Source: Saprospiraceae bacterium
Lineage (GTDB): Bacteria; Bacteroidota; Bacteroidia; Chitinophagales; Saprospiraceae
Assembly (NCBI GenBank): GCA_016714785.1
Contig: JADKCC010000046.1
Coordinates: 1-49,835, forward strand
Reading direction: 5' to 3'
DNA: 49,835 nucleotides
Shown piece after piece: positions 19,009 through 28,716 of the stretch. Both the position numbers and the translations under genes were made by a program. Within the stretch, counting starts at the first letter, position 1; each line of letters starts with the position of its first letter. A model generated the notes under the pieces. The model had not been told where the DNA came from and did not search any database. It worked only from the letters and a program-made list of their open reading frames with translations.

Positions 19009-21552
19009 ATGGAACGTCTATCAATTAAAGTCAAAATCAAAGCAATGGGTCGTATTTATTTAATATTTTTATACATCATATTTGGTGGGATCTATCTCTC
19101 GGGCCAATCTTTTAGTACAAAGTCCTTGACTGAGCAGCTTACAAGCGCCAAAACTTTGACTTCGAAGCGTGCTACTACGAGTGTGAAAATAGATGGAATA
19201 TTGGATGAAGGTGAATGGCAAAATGGTTCTCAAATTAAGCATTTTTCTGAATTTAGACCAAACCCTGGACATGATGAAAGTGAAACGCATAAGACAGAAG
19301 CTTATCTACTTTATGATGATTTGGGTATTTATTTTGGGGGCTTTTGCCATGAGAAAGTGCGAGATTCCATTTCTACTGAATTAACAGGACGAGATGGTTT
19401 TGGCAATAACGATTTTGTGGGTATCATATTCGATACATACAAAGATAATATCAATGCATTTGAATATTTTGTAACGCCACTTAATGAACAATGGGATGCA
19501 AAGCAGGCCCCAAATAATAATGGAGATTCAGAAGATTTCTCTTGGAATGCTGTTTGGGAAAGTGCTACCAAAATTCATGATAATGGTTGGAGTTTTGAAA
19601 TTTTTATTCCTTTTGCTTCAATCCGATTTCCCAAAAAAGAGATTCAGGATTGGGGACTCAATGTCACGAGAAGAAGACAGATTACGGGAGAACAATTTTT
19701 TTGGAATCATGTAGATCAAAATATTAATGGTTTTTTGACTCAAGAAGGATATTGGACTGGCCTTACCAATATAAAACCACCTATTCGACTTCAGCTTTCG
19801 CCTTATTTATCATATTATACCAATCATTTCCCTTCGAATTTGCCAGACAAAAGTAATTACACTACCCAAGTAAATGGTGGCATGGATTTGAAATGGGGCA
19901 TCAATCAATCATTTACTTTGGATGCCACTTTAATTCCTGATTTTGGGCAAGTACAGAGTGATGCACAAGTACTCAACCTTACCCCATTTGAAGTACGCTT
20001 CAATGAAAATAGGTCATTTTTTACAGAAGGAACGGAGTTGTTTAATAAAGGAGGTTTGTTCTATTCGCGAAGGATAGGTGGTACACCAATTAATCTTTAT
20101 TCAGTTTATGATCAATTAGGTAACAATGAGTCTGTAATTTCTAATCCCACAGAAACAAAACTCCTTAATGCCACTAAGATATCAGGTAGGACGCAGCATG
20201 GTTTAGGTATTGGTGTTTTAAATGCAGTGACATCAGAAACTACAGCTATTATTGAAAATAAAGAAACTGGTGAAAAGAGATCATTAGTTACGGATCCATT
20301 GACCAATTATAATGTTTTTGTACTTAATAAGTCACTGAAGTATAACTCTAGTGTCAGCCTCATCAACACCAACGTCTTAAGGACTGGAAGTACTTATGAT
20401 GCCAATGTTAGTGCCTTTTTATTTGATATCAATGATAAAACAAATACCTGGAATGTGGGAGGCTCGATATCTTCTAGTCAAATATTACATTCAGGCGATA
20501 AAAAGAACACTTTTGGTTATTATCATTCATTGTATGCTGGCAAAACTAGTGGCAAGGTACGTTATAATATTTGGCAAGAATTGGCAGATAAAAGTTATAC
20601 AAGCAATGACTTGGGATATTTTACCAACAGTAATTATATGATACAAGGTGTCTGGATCGGTTTTAGAAGGCCTGAACCAAAAGGTTGGAGCAATAATATG
20701 AATACCAATATCAACATGAATTTCAGCAGACTTTTGACACCATTTGGCAGTGAAAACCCTATGTACCAAGCTGCTAGAATCCAAGTTAATATAAATGCAC
20801 AGCATAAAAAACTTTCTTGGATGGGTTTAAATCTAAATTATTCTTTTGCCGAAAATGATTTTTATGAACCTCGTGTTGCTAATCGCTATTTTAGAAGAGG
20901 ACACAGTGCTTTAGTAGGTTATTGGTTTGAGAGCAATACCAATAAGAAGTACTCCGTCAGTCCAGAAATATATATTCGCAGATATTTTAATTTTTACAAC
21001 GGGACCTCTATAGATATGAACTTATTCCAAAACTGGAGAGTCAATAATAAACTATCGCTTAGACTTGGTATTAGTGTACAACCGAGGTTTAACAACGTTG
21101 GTTTTTCTACTTTTGAATCCAATGAACCAGTTTTTGCAGTGCGAGATATAGATACCTACGAGACTTCTCTTAGGACAAAGTATAATTTTACGAATAGGAT
21201 GGGTGTGTCTATGGTAGCCAGACATTATATAAGATCTATAGAAAATAAAATGCTCTTTAATCTAAAAACAGATGGTTCACTGACTGAAAATGATTTAACA
21301 CCAACCGCACAAAACAGAACTGTCAATTTTTTTAATATAGACCTTGTTTATACTTGGCAGATAGCACAAGGAAGTTTTGTCAATGTAGTTTGGAAAAATG
21401 CCATCGGCAAGTTGGATGCAGTATATAATGAAGATTATTTTTCAAATCTAAGTAGCACCTTAAGAGGTGATCAAAATAATAATATTTCTGTCAAGGTTAT
21501 TTATTTTCTTGATTATCATACGATTGCAAGTAGTCGGAAGAAATCAATTTGA
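19009..21552 (+). CDS. DUF5916 outer-membrane protein with CBM9-like N-terminal domain
   Basis: A signal peptide (YLIFLYIIFGGIYLSGQ) precedes a carbohydrate-binding family 9-like beta-sandwich (residues about 55-220, beginning KIDGILDEGEWQ, with YLLYDDLGIYFGGFC). A long beta-rich region of alternating aromatic strands then reaches the C-terminus and reads like an outer-membrane barrel (DUF5916). Length 847 fits the family, whose function is unknown. In-frame ATGs at 19009 and 19045 both leave the signal peptide intact; I keep 19009. The gene is divergent from the ECF sigma operon. Confidence 0.85.
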   Translation: MERLSIKVKIKAMGRIYLIFLYIIFGGIYLSGQSFSTKSLTEQLTSAKTLTSKRATTSVKIDGILDEGEWQNGSQIKHFSEFRPNPGHDESETHKTEAYLLYDDLGIYFGGFCHEKVRDSISTELTGRDGFGNNDFVGIIFDTYKDNINAFEYFVTPLNEQWDAKQAPNNNGDSEDFSWNAVWESATKIHDNGWSFEIFIPFASIRFPKKEIQDWGLNVTRRRQITGEQFFWNHVDQNINGFLTQEGYWTGLTNIKPPIRLQLSPYLSYYTNHFPSNLPDKSNYTTQVNGGMDLKWGINQSFTLDATLIPDFGQVQSDAQVLNLTPFEVRFNENRSFFTEGTELFNKGGLFYSRRIGGTPINLYSVYDQLGNNESVISNPTETKLLNATKISGRTQHGLGIGVLNAVTSETTAIIENKETGEKRSLVTDPLTNYNVFVLNKSLKYNSSVSLINTNVLRTGSTYDANVSAFLFDINDKTNTWNVGGSISSSQILHSGDKKNTFGYYHSLYAGKTSGKVRYNIWQELADKSYTSNDLGYFTNSNYMIQGVWIGFRRPEPKGWSNNMNTNINMNFSRLLTPFGSENPMYQAARIQVNINAQHKKLSWMGLNLNYSFAENDFYEPRVANRYFRRGHSALVGYWFESNTNKKYSVSPEIYIRRYFNFYNGTSIDMNLFQNWRVNNKLSLRLGISVQPRFNNVGFSTFESNEPVFAVRDIDTYETSLRTKYNFTNRMGVSMVARHYIRSIENKMLFNLKTDGSLTENDLTPTAQNRTVNFFNIDLVYTWQIAQGSFVNVVWKNAIGKLDAVYNEDYFSNLSSTLRGDQNNNISVKVIYFLDYHTIASSRKKSI

Positions 21553-21653
21553 AATGTATATTATCTACACAGAATAGTTACCAATTTTTTTTATAAATTT
21601 GGTCTTATTTTTATGGGTAAACATATTTAATAGTCAAACAAAATACTTTCATC

Positions 21654-22031
21654 ATGAAACAAAAAATCTATAACATCGTATCTATATTATTTGGTCTATT
21701 ACTGATCAATGGAGGCTTAGATAAGTTTTTTCATTATATGCCAATACCTCCTGATATGCCGGAAGCTATGACCAAGGATTTTACTGCACTGATGGAAATA
21801 TCTTGGTTAATGCCTTTGATTGGTTTTGGCGAGCTTCTTGGTGGTATTTTAATTTTGTTTTCTAAGACAAGAGCATTGGGTGCGCTAGTGATATTTCCTA
21901 TTATGGTCGGTGTATTGCTTACCCATATTTTTGTGGCCCCGAGTGGACTGATCATTGCAATTGTAATATGGGCTATTTTGCTATGGATTATTTACGATAA
22001 TTGGGCAAAATATTTACAGCTGTTAAAGTAA
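21654..22031 (+). CDS. DoxX-like four-helix membrane protein
   Basis: 125 residues with about four hydrophobic helices. The first has the DoxX-family signature (IVSILFGLLLINGGLDKFFHYMP), followed by WLMPLIGFGELLGGILIL. DoxX-like proteins are small integral membrane proteins linked in other bacteria to quinone or redox processes; no specific role can be assigned here. It lies behind the DUF5916 gene and converges on the glycosyltransferase operon with only 11 bases between stops. Confidence 0.8.
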   Translation: MKQKIYNIVSILFGLLLINGGLDKFFHYMPIPPDMPEAMTKDFTALMEISWLMPLIGFGELLGGILILFSKTRALGALVIFPIMVGVLLTHIFVAPSGLIIAIVIWAILLWIIYDNWAKYLQLLK

Positions 22032-22042
22032 ATTTGGAGGCA

Positions 22043-23371
22043 TCAAATTACATTTCTTGGCTTTGTAGTATATTCCCATACCATCCATGCCGTTAGTAAA
22101 GTATATTCCATTGCTATCCACCATAAATTTTCATAATATACAGGATAACTGTAATTAATGTATGAAATAAATATTAAATATGACCATATAGCAACAAAGC
22201 GGTACGATGTGAAAATGGCGAAGAAAAGGATGCTAATTACGTACCAAGGATGCACTGTAGTAGCTAATAGGAGATAAGCTGTCCAAACGATCAAAGCATA
22301 TTGTAAAAAAACTTTGGCGCCACTTGTTTTGGTGTATGCTGCTTGATAAACGTTGATACCTATAGTAAGGAGCCCGAGTAAAGGACCTAGATATTGAATT
22401 AGATTATACCCCGATATTTGGTAGCCTAACCATCTCATAACAAAATAAATACTGGCATTAAATTCAAATTTTCTAAAGTACAAATCTACACTCTGCATAA
22501 ATGTTGTCACTTGTATTCCTTCAGCCATTGGTGAAAAAAGTACAGATAAAAATATAAAAAGAATAATAAAAAATTTCCACTTTTGTTGACTTCTCCATCT
22601 AAACCAAAAGAAGGGTAGGAGCATCAATGGGAGGAGCTTTACGCTGATACTTAAAGCTAACCACGCTGCACCATATATTATTCTATTGTTAAATATGTAA
22701 TATATAGAGATGCACAAAAATGAAATCATGATTACTTCAAAATGCAGATTGCCAACACCCTCTAAAATGACCAAAGGGTTGAACATATATATGGTCGCTA
22801 ATTGGATAGGAAGTTGTAGTGATTTTAATATTTTGAACAAAAAAAATAACCCAGCAACCTCTGTAATAATGAATAGGATTTTCAAAACAACATTTGCCTG
22901 AACAATATCTCCAGACACAGCTGATAGGAAATAATATAACTGACTTATCGGAGGATATATGGTGTAGTATGATTGAGAATTTAATTGCTCAAAAAGTTCT
23001 TGATCTAGATAAGGTATGTTTTGATGGAGTGCATCTGTAGGCAAAATACCATACGGTGAAATACCAGACAAAGTCAGTTTTCCATCCCAAAAGAATCTGT
23101 AAATATCATCCGAAAGGCTTGGGAAAGCAAAGAGTAATCCCAGTCTAATAAAGATGGATATTAGATAGATATGTTTTTCAGTCAGTGTAGCTTTAGTGAG
23201 CCACAACCAAGCTCCAAACGCTAAGGTGTAAAAAGGGAAAATAGCAAAAAAATCATTTTGGCCAAAACCATAAGCGATATTCCAAATACTCACTGTAAGA
23301 ATAACAGCAAATACATACCACAAAATTTTGGATTGAAGGAATTTATCTAGAAAATTTGCTTTGTACGGCAT
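22043..23371 (-). CDS. Polytopic membrane glycosyltransferase, GT87/GT-C mannosyltransferase-like
   Basis: About eleven hydrophobic segments and the GT-C-type acidic loop SDDIYRFFWDGKL (near residue 92) following the first outer loop, as in GT87/DUF2029 polyprenyl-phosphate-dependent mannosyltransferases. A second conserved motif is YMFNPLVILEGVGNLHFE. It is the last gene of a three-gene operon and its ATG overlaps the end of the upstream glycosyltransferase by 29 bases. Inferred role: transfer of a sugar from a polyprenyl phosphate donor made by the first operon gene onto a glycan or glycolipid at the outer face of the inner membrane. Confidence 0.82.
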   Translation of the reverse strand: MPYKANFLDKFLQSKILWYVFAVILTVSIWNIAYGFGQNDFFAIFPFYTLAFGAWLWLTKATLTEKHIYLISIFIRLGLLFAFPSLSDDIYRFFWDGKLTLSGISPYGILPTDALHQNIPYLDQELFEQLNSQSYYTIYPPISQLYYFLSAVSGDIVQANVVLKILFIITEVAGLFFLFKILKSLQLPIQLATIYMFNPLVILEGVGNLHFEVIMISFLCISIYYIFNNRIIYGAAWLALSISVKLLPLMLLPFFWFRWRSQQKWKFFIILFIFLSVLFSPMAEGIQVTTFMQSVDLYFRKFEFNASIYFVMRWLGYQISGYNLIQYLGPLLGLLTIGINVYQAAYTKTSGAKVFLQYALIVWTAYLLLATTVHPWYVISILFFAIFTSYRFVAIWSYLIFISYINYSYPVYYENLWWIAMEYTLLTAWMVWEYTTKPRNVI

Positions 23372-24836
23372 AGAAAAATAATATCAAATAGCCAAAAGCC
23401 AGTAAAAAATGTAAAACAATAAATTCTTTCATATCATATCGATATCCAAGGAAGATAGCTGTAAAAAAATATAAACTCAATATGCCTTCCCCTATAGAAA
23501 CCCAATCCATTTTTTTTGAAAAATACTTAGTTTGGATGACTATATCATTTTTTTGTGTAACACCATATTTAGGCGTCCGGACGAAAGGGGACTGTTTGCC
23601 CAAAAATCCTTGAATAACTGCCAGTGAATTATGAAATGCTAGTCCCATAGAAAGTGCCAGAAATACAGGAAATAGCAGCACAAACTTTAAGATCATCCAA
23701 AGTTTATTTGTTTTGGGCCAAGCCATCTCAACATTTGCGACATAATAGACTCCTATGATGGCAAGCAGAGATATCATAAAGACAGCCAATTTACTGGTAT
23801 CAATGCCCAATGGATTGAGTAAAAACATCATAGGAAAACTAAAAACTCCAATTATAAATACAAAAATAAAAATAGAACTGGACAATAAATGAGCGGTAGC
23901 TTGCACTTTTTGGTGCCAATAGATGTTTGAAGCCCATACTTTTGGCAACATTTTTCTCGCAGTCTCTGCACCGCCTTTCATCCATCGGTATTGTTGCGAT
24001 TTGAGGCCGTTGATATCAGCTGGCAATTCTGCTGGCGCTGTCACATCTTCTAAATACTTTATTTTCCATCCTTTCATCTGTGCACGATAACTTAGGTCTA
24101 GGTCTTCTGTAAGGGTATCAGCTTCCCAACCACCAGCATCCTCTATACATTGCTTGCGCCAAACTCCAGCGGTACCATTAAATTGAAGCATATAGCCTGC
24201 TTTGTACCTTCCTTTTTGTTCTACTGTAAAGTGTACATTGAGCTGGAATGCTTGCAATTCTGTCAAAAGCGAATAATGTTGGTTGATGTGTTCCCATCGA
24301 GTCTGTACTACTCCTATTTTTTCATCAGCAAAGGCAGATAATGTGGATTTCAAAAAATCTGGTCGTGGCAAAAAGTCTGCGTCAAAGATGGCTATGAATT
24401 CGCCTTTTGCCTGCAACATTGCTTCTTTTAGTGCTCCAGCTTTGTAGCCACTTCTATCAGTTCTTGACAAACATTCAATATTAAATCCCTTATTTTTAAA
24501 TTCAGCTACTTTACGTTGGGTGATGGTCAAAGTATCGTCCGTAGAATCATCCAAGACATGTATTTCATATCTATCTTTAGGGTAATCTAAAGTGACAATA
24601 TTATCAATTAATCTTTCTACCACGTATCTCTCGTTAAATATAGGCAATTGTATGGTGACGAACGGATAAATTTCTGTTGGTAAGCTTTCATTTTTTGGGT
24701 CAGTTAAAGCACCAGGTTTTCCATAGCAATACCTGTACAATAAGTGCAATTGCATCAAACAAAATATGGTAACATAAATCAACGAGAGGGTGTAGATTAT
24801 AAAAAAAATATACCCGAATATCAATACTCCTTCCAC
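23343..24836 (-). CDS. Membrane glycosyltransferase family 2 (cellulose synthase-like)
   Basis: An N-terminal transmembrane helix, a cytosolic GT-A domain and four to five C-terminal helices. Catalytic motifs are LDDSTDDT, the DxD segment IFDADFLP, the TED-type base (DTLTEDLDLSYR) and QYRWMKGG (QxxRW). This is the layout of processive or CESA-like GT2 enzymes. Translation starts at GTG 24836, just after the stop of the preceding gene, consistent with translational coupling. Together with the flanking genes it probably builds a surface glycan or glycolipid; acceptor and sugar cannot be read from sequence. Confidence 0.88.
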   Translation of the reverse strand: MEGVLIFGYIFFIIYTLSLIYVTIFCLMQLHLLYRYCYGKPGALTDPKNESLPTEIYPFVTIQLPIFNERYVVERLIDNIVTLDYPKDRYEIHVLDDSTDDTLTITQRKVAEFKNKGFNIECLSRTDRSGYKAGALKEAMLQAKGEFIAIFDADFLPRPDFLKSTLSAFADEKIGVVQTRWEHINQHYSLLTELQAFQLNVHFTVEQKGRYKAGYMLQFNGTAGVWRKQCIEDAGGWEADTLTEDLDLSYRAQMKGWKIKYLEDVTAPAELPADINGLKSQQYRWMKGGAETARKMLPKVWASNIYWHQKVQATAHLLSSSIFIFVFIIGVFSFPMMFLLNPLGIDTSKLAVFMISLLAIIGVYYVANVEMAWPKTNKLWMILKFVLLFPVFLALSMGLAFHNSLAVIQGFLGKQSPFVRTPKYGVTQKNDIVIQTKYFSKKMDWVSIGEGILSLYFFTAIFLGYRYDMKEFIVLHFLLAFGYLILFFYAVQSKFSR

Positions 24837-24837
24837 T

Positions 24838-25527
24838 TTATATCAGTTTAAATATTGTCCATAATATTTTATGCCCCGCCAAAATACTACCCTTAATAGT
24901 ACCCGAAACTTTTGATTTCCCTATCCTTTTTCTGTATTTGACAGGTATTTCGGTGGTCTTCATGCCCAATTTTGCGGCTTTTACTTGCATTTCTACAGTC
25001 CATCCGAAAGTCTTGTCTTCCATATTCATGGCAATGAGACTACTGTATTTTATTGCCCGAAATGGCCCCAAATCGGTAAAATCATAGTTGTAAATCCTAC
25101 GGATAAGCGTAGTTGCTAGCCAATTGCCAAAAATCTGTTGGGGCATCATTGCACCATGCTCCATTTCTCCTAGTGCTCTTGACCCTATCACCAATTCTGC
25201 TTTATGGTACATAATTGGTTGTACCAGAAAAAACATTTCTTCAGGGTAATCTGAATAGTCGCCATCCAAAAATACTACAATATCTGGTTGTCGTTCCAAT
25301 GAGGCAAGGTAGGCCATACCTTTCAAGCATGCGTTCCCATACCCTTTTTGTGCTTCATTGACCACAATGGCCCCATGACTTAATGCTACTCCAACAGTGT
25401 CATCGGTGCTTCCATTATTACATACTACGATGTGACGAATTAAATTTTTTGGGATCTCTGTAATTACATTTCCTATTGCATCTGCTTCGTTAAATACTGG
25501 GATGATGACATCGATGACTGTGTCCAA
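24838..25527 (-). CDS. Glycosyltransferase family 2, dolichyl-phosphate mannosyltransferase-like
   Basis: Soluble GT-A fold: DVIIPVFNEADAIGNVI, then NNGSTDD, then the DxD segment VVFLDGDYSDYPEEM and a conserved VIGSRALG. This matches DPM1-like enzymes that load a sugar from a nucleotide donor onto a polyprenyl phosphate. It is the first gene of the operon. No ATG precedes the conserved N-terminus, so TTG at 25527 is the likely start. It could supply the lipid-linked donor used by the GT87-like third gene. Confidence 0.88.
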   Translation of the reverse strand: MDTVIDVIIPVFNEADAIGNVITEIPKNLIRHIVVCNNGSTDDTVGVALSHGAIVVNEAQKGYGNACLKGMAYLASLERQPDIVVFLDGDYSDYPEEMFFLVQPIMYHKAELVIGSRALGEMEHGAMMPQQIFGNWLATTLIRRIYNYDFTDLGPFRAIKYSSLIAMNMEDKTFGWTVEMQVKAAKLGMKTTEIPVKYRKRIGKSKVSGTIKGSILAGHKILWTIFKLI

Positions 25528-25539
25528 AAGTGTCTATTT

Positions 25540-25570
25540 TTTGTTTTATGGGCCAAATATAGTATTTTTG
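25540..25570 (+). promoter_or_regulatory. Bacteroidota-type promoter for the lipoprotein gene at 25678
   Basis: TTTG at 25540-25543 and TATTTTTG at 25563-25570 with a 19-base spacer match the -33/-7 consensus exactly. It implies a leader of about 100 bases. Confidence 0.65.
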
Positions 25571-25677
25571 TGCGATGGTAACGAAAGGGATTTTTCATTT
25601 TTCATTTTTAATATCACAATTGGCAAATATTATTTACAATTTTGGCGTTAAAGTGGACATCAGCAAAGTTTAGATCT

Positions 25678-27141
25678 ATGTCTTTAAAATATTTGAGTGT
25701 TGTTTTTTTTGGATTTATTTTTTTGATTTTGGCTTGTCGGCGAGATGAATATTATGAGGGAAGTGATATTACATTGACTTTTTCTGAAGATACATTGCGG
25801 ATAGATACTGTATTTACTACCATAGGTTCAGCTACTAGATGGCTCAAAGTTTATAATAAAAATGAGCAGCCTGTTTTGGTTGATATAAAGTTGCGTAATC
25901 AGTCCAATTCCTTTTTTAGGATCAATGCAGATGGTCTCAAAGGACCTGTAGTCAATAATGTAGAAATCAACGGTAACGATAGCATTTACATATTTGTAGA
26001 AGTAACGGTCGATCCTGACCAGCCAATCAGTACCTCTCCATTTATCATCGAAGACCAAGTGGATGTCACTGTCAATGGTAGTACTTTTACGGCACATCTC
26101 GAAGCTTTCGGCCAAAATGCAAATTACATCACACCATCCGATGGCAATGGTAAAGGTTTCCTTTATTCTTGTGATTTTGGCGAGCGTATCTGGGATGACC
26201 CGAAACCTTACATTATTTATGGTATATTGTACGTGGACAGTTGCAAAATTATATTGCCAGCAGGTACGCGTCTCTATGTACATGGTGGGATAGTGCGCGA
26301 TACCAATACGATCTATAACGATGGATTGGTGGTTTTTCTGAAAAATGGCAGCCTGGAGACCCAAGGCACGCTAGATGCACCCGTTATCATCCAAGGCGAT
26401 AGGTTGGAAAAAGAGTTTCAAGATGTAAAATCCCAATGGGTAGGGTTAATGTTTTGGCAAGAGAGTAAACAAAATATACTCCGACACACTATTGTCAAAA
26501 ACTCTATCATAGGAGTTAGAGTAGATTCATTGGCAGATTTAAAATTGTATGCTACTCAAATTTCCAATACTAGCGGCCCTGCCATCATAGGCCGCCACGC
26601 TACAGTTTATGGAGAAAATTGCCTATTTTATGATAATGCCAGCTATGGTTTACAATTGACATACGGGGGCAATTACCACTTCAATTACTGTACAGTAGGA
26701 AGTTATGAAGGGCAGAAAGAAGCCGTCTCGATAGATGATGTACAGTGTGGTGATATTTTTTGTAGCCTTCCTAATAGAAGGTACAATGACTTAGATGCCA
26801 CCTTTACCAATTGTATATTTACCGGGAGCGATAAAGACGAAGTAAGTATTATAAGAGCTGGAGAAGGGAAGGTGTCATTCCAATACAAATTTACCAATTG
26901 CGCTTTCCGGGTGGCAGATCTTCTGGATCCTAAAAATCAACCAAACTTTTTTGATAATTGTACGGATTGTATCAATCTAAAACAAAATGATAGAGTTTTT
27001 CTCGATAATAGGAAAGATGATTATCGGCTAGATACCATGTCGGTAGTGCTTAATAAGGGATTGGCACTTAGTAATATCATGACTGATATCTTAGATAAAA
27101 TGAGAAAACCAACACCAGATATAGGCTGTTATGAATTTTAA
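25678..27141 (+). CDS. Lipoprotein of unknown function with N-terminal beta-sandwich and beta-helix-like region
   Basis: Lipobox LILACRR near residue 17 gives an acylated Cys. The first 150 residues form an ASPM/SPD-2/Hydin-like beta-sandwich (TVFTTIGSATRWLKVYNKNEQPV, here quoted only in part as RWLKVYNKNEQPV). The rest contains short repeated beta segments (ATQISNTSGPAIIGRHATVYG and similar) typical of right-handed beta-helix proteins. I use ATG 25678 because the upstream in-frame TTG at 25642 would place the lipobox too far in. The family is common and uncharacterised in Bacteroidota; surface exposure is inferred from the lipobox only. Confidence 0.75.
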   Translation: MSLKYLSVVFFGFIFLILACRRDEYYEGSDITLTFSEDTLRIDTVFTTIGSATRWLKVYNKNEQPVLVDIKLRNQSNSFFRINADGLKGPVVNNVEINGNDSIYIFVEVTVDPDQPISTSPFIIEDQVDVTVNGSTFTAHLEAFGQNANYITPSDGNGKGFLYSCDFGERIWDDPKPYIIYGILYVDSCKIILPAGTRLYVHGGIVRDTNTIYNDGLVVFLKNGSLETQGTLDAPVIIQGDRLEKEFQDVKSQWVGLMFWQESKQNILRHTIVKNSIIGVRVDSLADLKLYATQISNTSGPAIIGRHATVYGENCLFYDNASYGLQLTYGGNYHFNYCTVGSYEGQKEAVSIDDVQCGDIFCSLPNRRYNDLDATFTNCIFTGSDKDEVSIIRAGEGKVSFQYKFTNCAFRVADLLDPKNQPNFFDNCTDCINLKQNDRVFLDNRKDDYRLDTMSVVLNKGLALSNIMTDILDKMRKPTPDIGCYEF

Positions 27142-27148
27142 TTTTGGG

Positions 27149-27236
27149 AGTGTCCCTCCGTTGCACTACGGGTCAGGCTATCCGCTTTACTTCCTTCGCT
27201 GCACTGCAGTCGTGTTCGCTTCTATCCTTCACTCAT
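27149..27236 (+). repeat. Intergenic repeat element (GGCTATCCGCTTT ... TTCTATCCTTCAC type)
   Basis: This 88-base GC-richer stretch between two genes has the layout CCGTTGCACTACGG, then GGTCAGGCTATCCGC, then CTTCTATCCTTCACTCA. From memory, closely similar strings recur between genes in many Bacteroidota genomes. It has no reading frame of interest. Confidence 0.5.
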
Positions 27237-27249
27237 TTACATTGTGACT

Positions 27250-27933
27250 ATGACAATAGCCGATAAGATACTTGATTTTTACTCCAAAGTACATTTTAAG
27301 GGTAAACTTCCAGATAAGATTGGGATCATGAATCCTTACAGAGAAAGTGAAGATATCCGGATGATTTGTAAGCAATTTTATGATAAGTATTACGCAGATG
27401 AGCAGCCACGGACCTTAATACTTGGTATCAACCCAGGTCGATTGGGAGCAGGCGCTACTGGACTACCATTTACAGATACTAAAAGATTGAATGAGTGTTG
27501 TGGCATTCGTTATGATAAATTTGTCACCCATGAGCCATCTTCCGTTTATGTCTATGATGTGATTGCCGCTTACGGTGGACCTAAAGCATTTTATAGTAAG
27601 TTTTACATAAATTCTGTGTGTCCACTAGGATTTGTAAAACATGAAGGCTCAAAATCAATTAACTATAATTATTACGATTCCAAGGACTTGCAAGAAGTAA
27701 TGTTGGATTTTATTATTGACAACATCCAACAGCAAATAGCAATAGCAGGTAAAAGCGATAAGTGTTATTGTTTCGGTACTGGGAAAAATTTTCAATTCCT
27801 AGATAAACTTAATCAAAAATATAACTTTTTCGATCAGATCATACCATTAGAGCATCCCAGGTACATCATGCAGTATAAAGCCAAGCTAAAAGATGTTTAC
27901 ATCGATAACTATTTACAATTGTTGGGTAAATAG
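27250..27933 (+). CDS. SMUG2-type uracil-DNA glycosylase family protein (DUF4918-like)
   Basis: 228 residues with the uracil-DNA glycosylase superfamily nucleotide-binding motif TLILGINPGRLGAGATGLPF (residues about 57-76) and the C-terminal motif PLEHPRYIMQYK, corresponding to the HPS/HPR loop. This combination is characteristic of the Bacteroidota SMUG2 branch. Expected role: excision of uracil or related lesions in base-excision repair. ATG 27250 is chosen; GTG 27244 lies two codons upstream. Confidence 0.82.
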   Translation: MTIADKILDFYSKVHFKGKLPDKIGIMNPYRESEDIRMICKQFYDKYYADEQPRTLILGINPGRLGAGATGLPFTDTKRLNECCGIRYDKFVTHEPSSVYVYDVIAAYGGPKAFYSKFYINSVCPLGFVKHEGSKSINYNYYDSKDLQEVMLDFIIDNIQQQIAIAGKSDKCYCFGTGKNFQFLDKLNQKYNFFDQIIPLEHPRYIMQYKAKLKDVYIDNYLQLLGK

Positions 27934-28321
27934 GGTATAAAGAATAATGCGATGTGGAAATAGAAATCAGTGTTTATGTAGTTAAGTTTTAATCTGTAGC
28001 AGTTTAAATATCCTCACCACCTTTATTGGTACATCCCCTGTCATAGATAGATATTTTTGCTTTGTATTTTGAATATTGCACCCATTCTATAGAATTACAT
28101 AAAATAAATTTCTTAAATTAATAACAATAGATCAACGAAAACTGTTGCAACATTTTAATTGAAACTATCAGTAGCTAAGGTAAACATTCATATCGAAGTT
28201 TTATCAATAATTTGATAATTATTTTAAAACTTAAATACACTAAACCTTTAGTATTATCATTCTAAATCTAACTGGTTGATCATCAAAGTCTCCAAACTTC
28301 GATGATTTATACCATTCGGTC
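27934..28321. other. AT-rich intergenic region without a recognisable gene
   Basis: About 390 bases between the SMUG2-like gene and the 21-bp tandem array. No open frame of note, no strong terminator and no convincing promoter was seen. Confidence 0.6.
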
Positions 28322-28334
28322 TTAGACCGAAATA

Positions 28335-28680
28335 ATGTTCAAAAAGAGCTTTTGGTCATTCAATCTAAGCTTTTGGACATCCAATCTAAGCTTTTGGACA
28401 TTCAATCTAAGCTTTTGGACATCCAATCTAAGCTTTTGGACATCCAATCTAAGCTTTTGGACATTCAATCTAAGCTTTTGGACATCCAATCTAAGCTTTT
28501 GGACATTCAATCTAAGCTTTTGGACATCCAATCTAAGCTTTTGGACATTCAATCTAAGCTTTTGGACATCCAATCTAAGCTTTTGGACATCCAAAAAGAG
28601 CTTTTGGACATCCAAAAAGAGCTTTTGGACATCCAAAAAGAGCTTTTGGACATCCAATCTAAGCTTTTGGACATCCAAAT
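28335..28680. repeat. 21-bp tandem repeat array, 16 units
   Basis: Sixteen copies of AGCTTTTGG recur at 21-base steps. The main unit is CAATCTAAGCTTTTGGACAT plus T or C; a minor unit has CAAAAAGAG in place of CAATCTAAG and occurs at the left edge and as three consecutive copies near the right. Because 21 is a multiple of three, long frames stay open: LDIQSKL heptads on the plus strand and LDVQKLR heptads on the minus strand. T/C alternation between neighbouring units suggests growth by unequal exchange. It lies 37 bases behind lptE (minus strand). No start signals single out any frame as a gene. Confidence 0.9.
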
Positions 28681-28716
28681 ATCCTTAATATTTAGCAGAG
28701 TCATATCTTCCCATTC

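Noticed and set aside
28335..28680. 21-bp array considered as a CRISPR
   Set aside because: Units are directly adjacent with no unique spacers and no cas genes are nearby; it is a simple tandem repeat.
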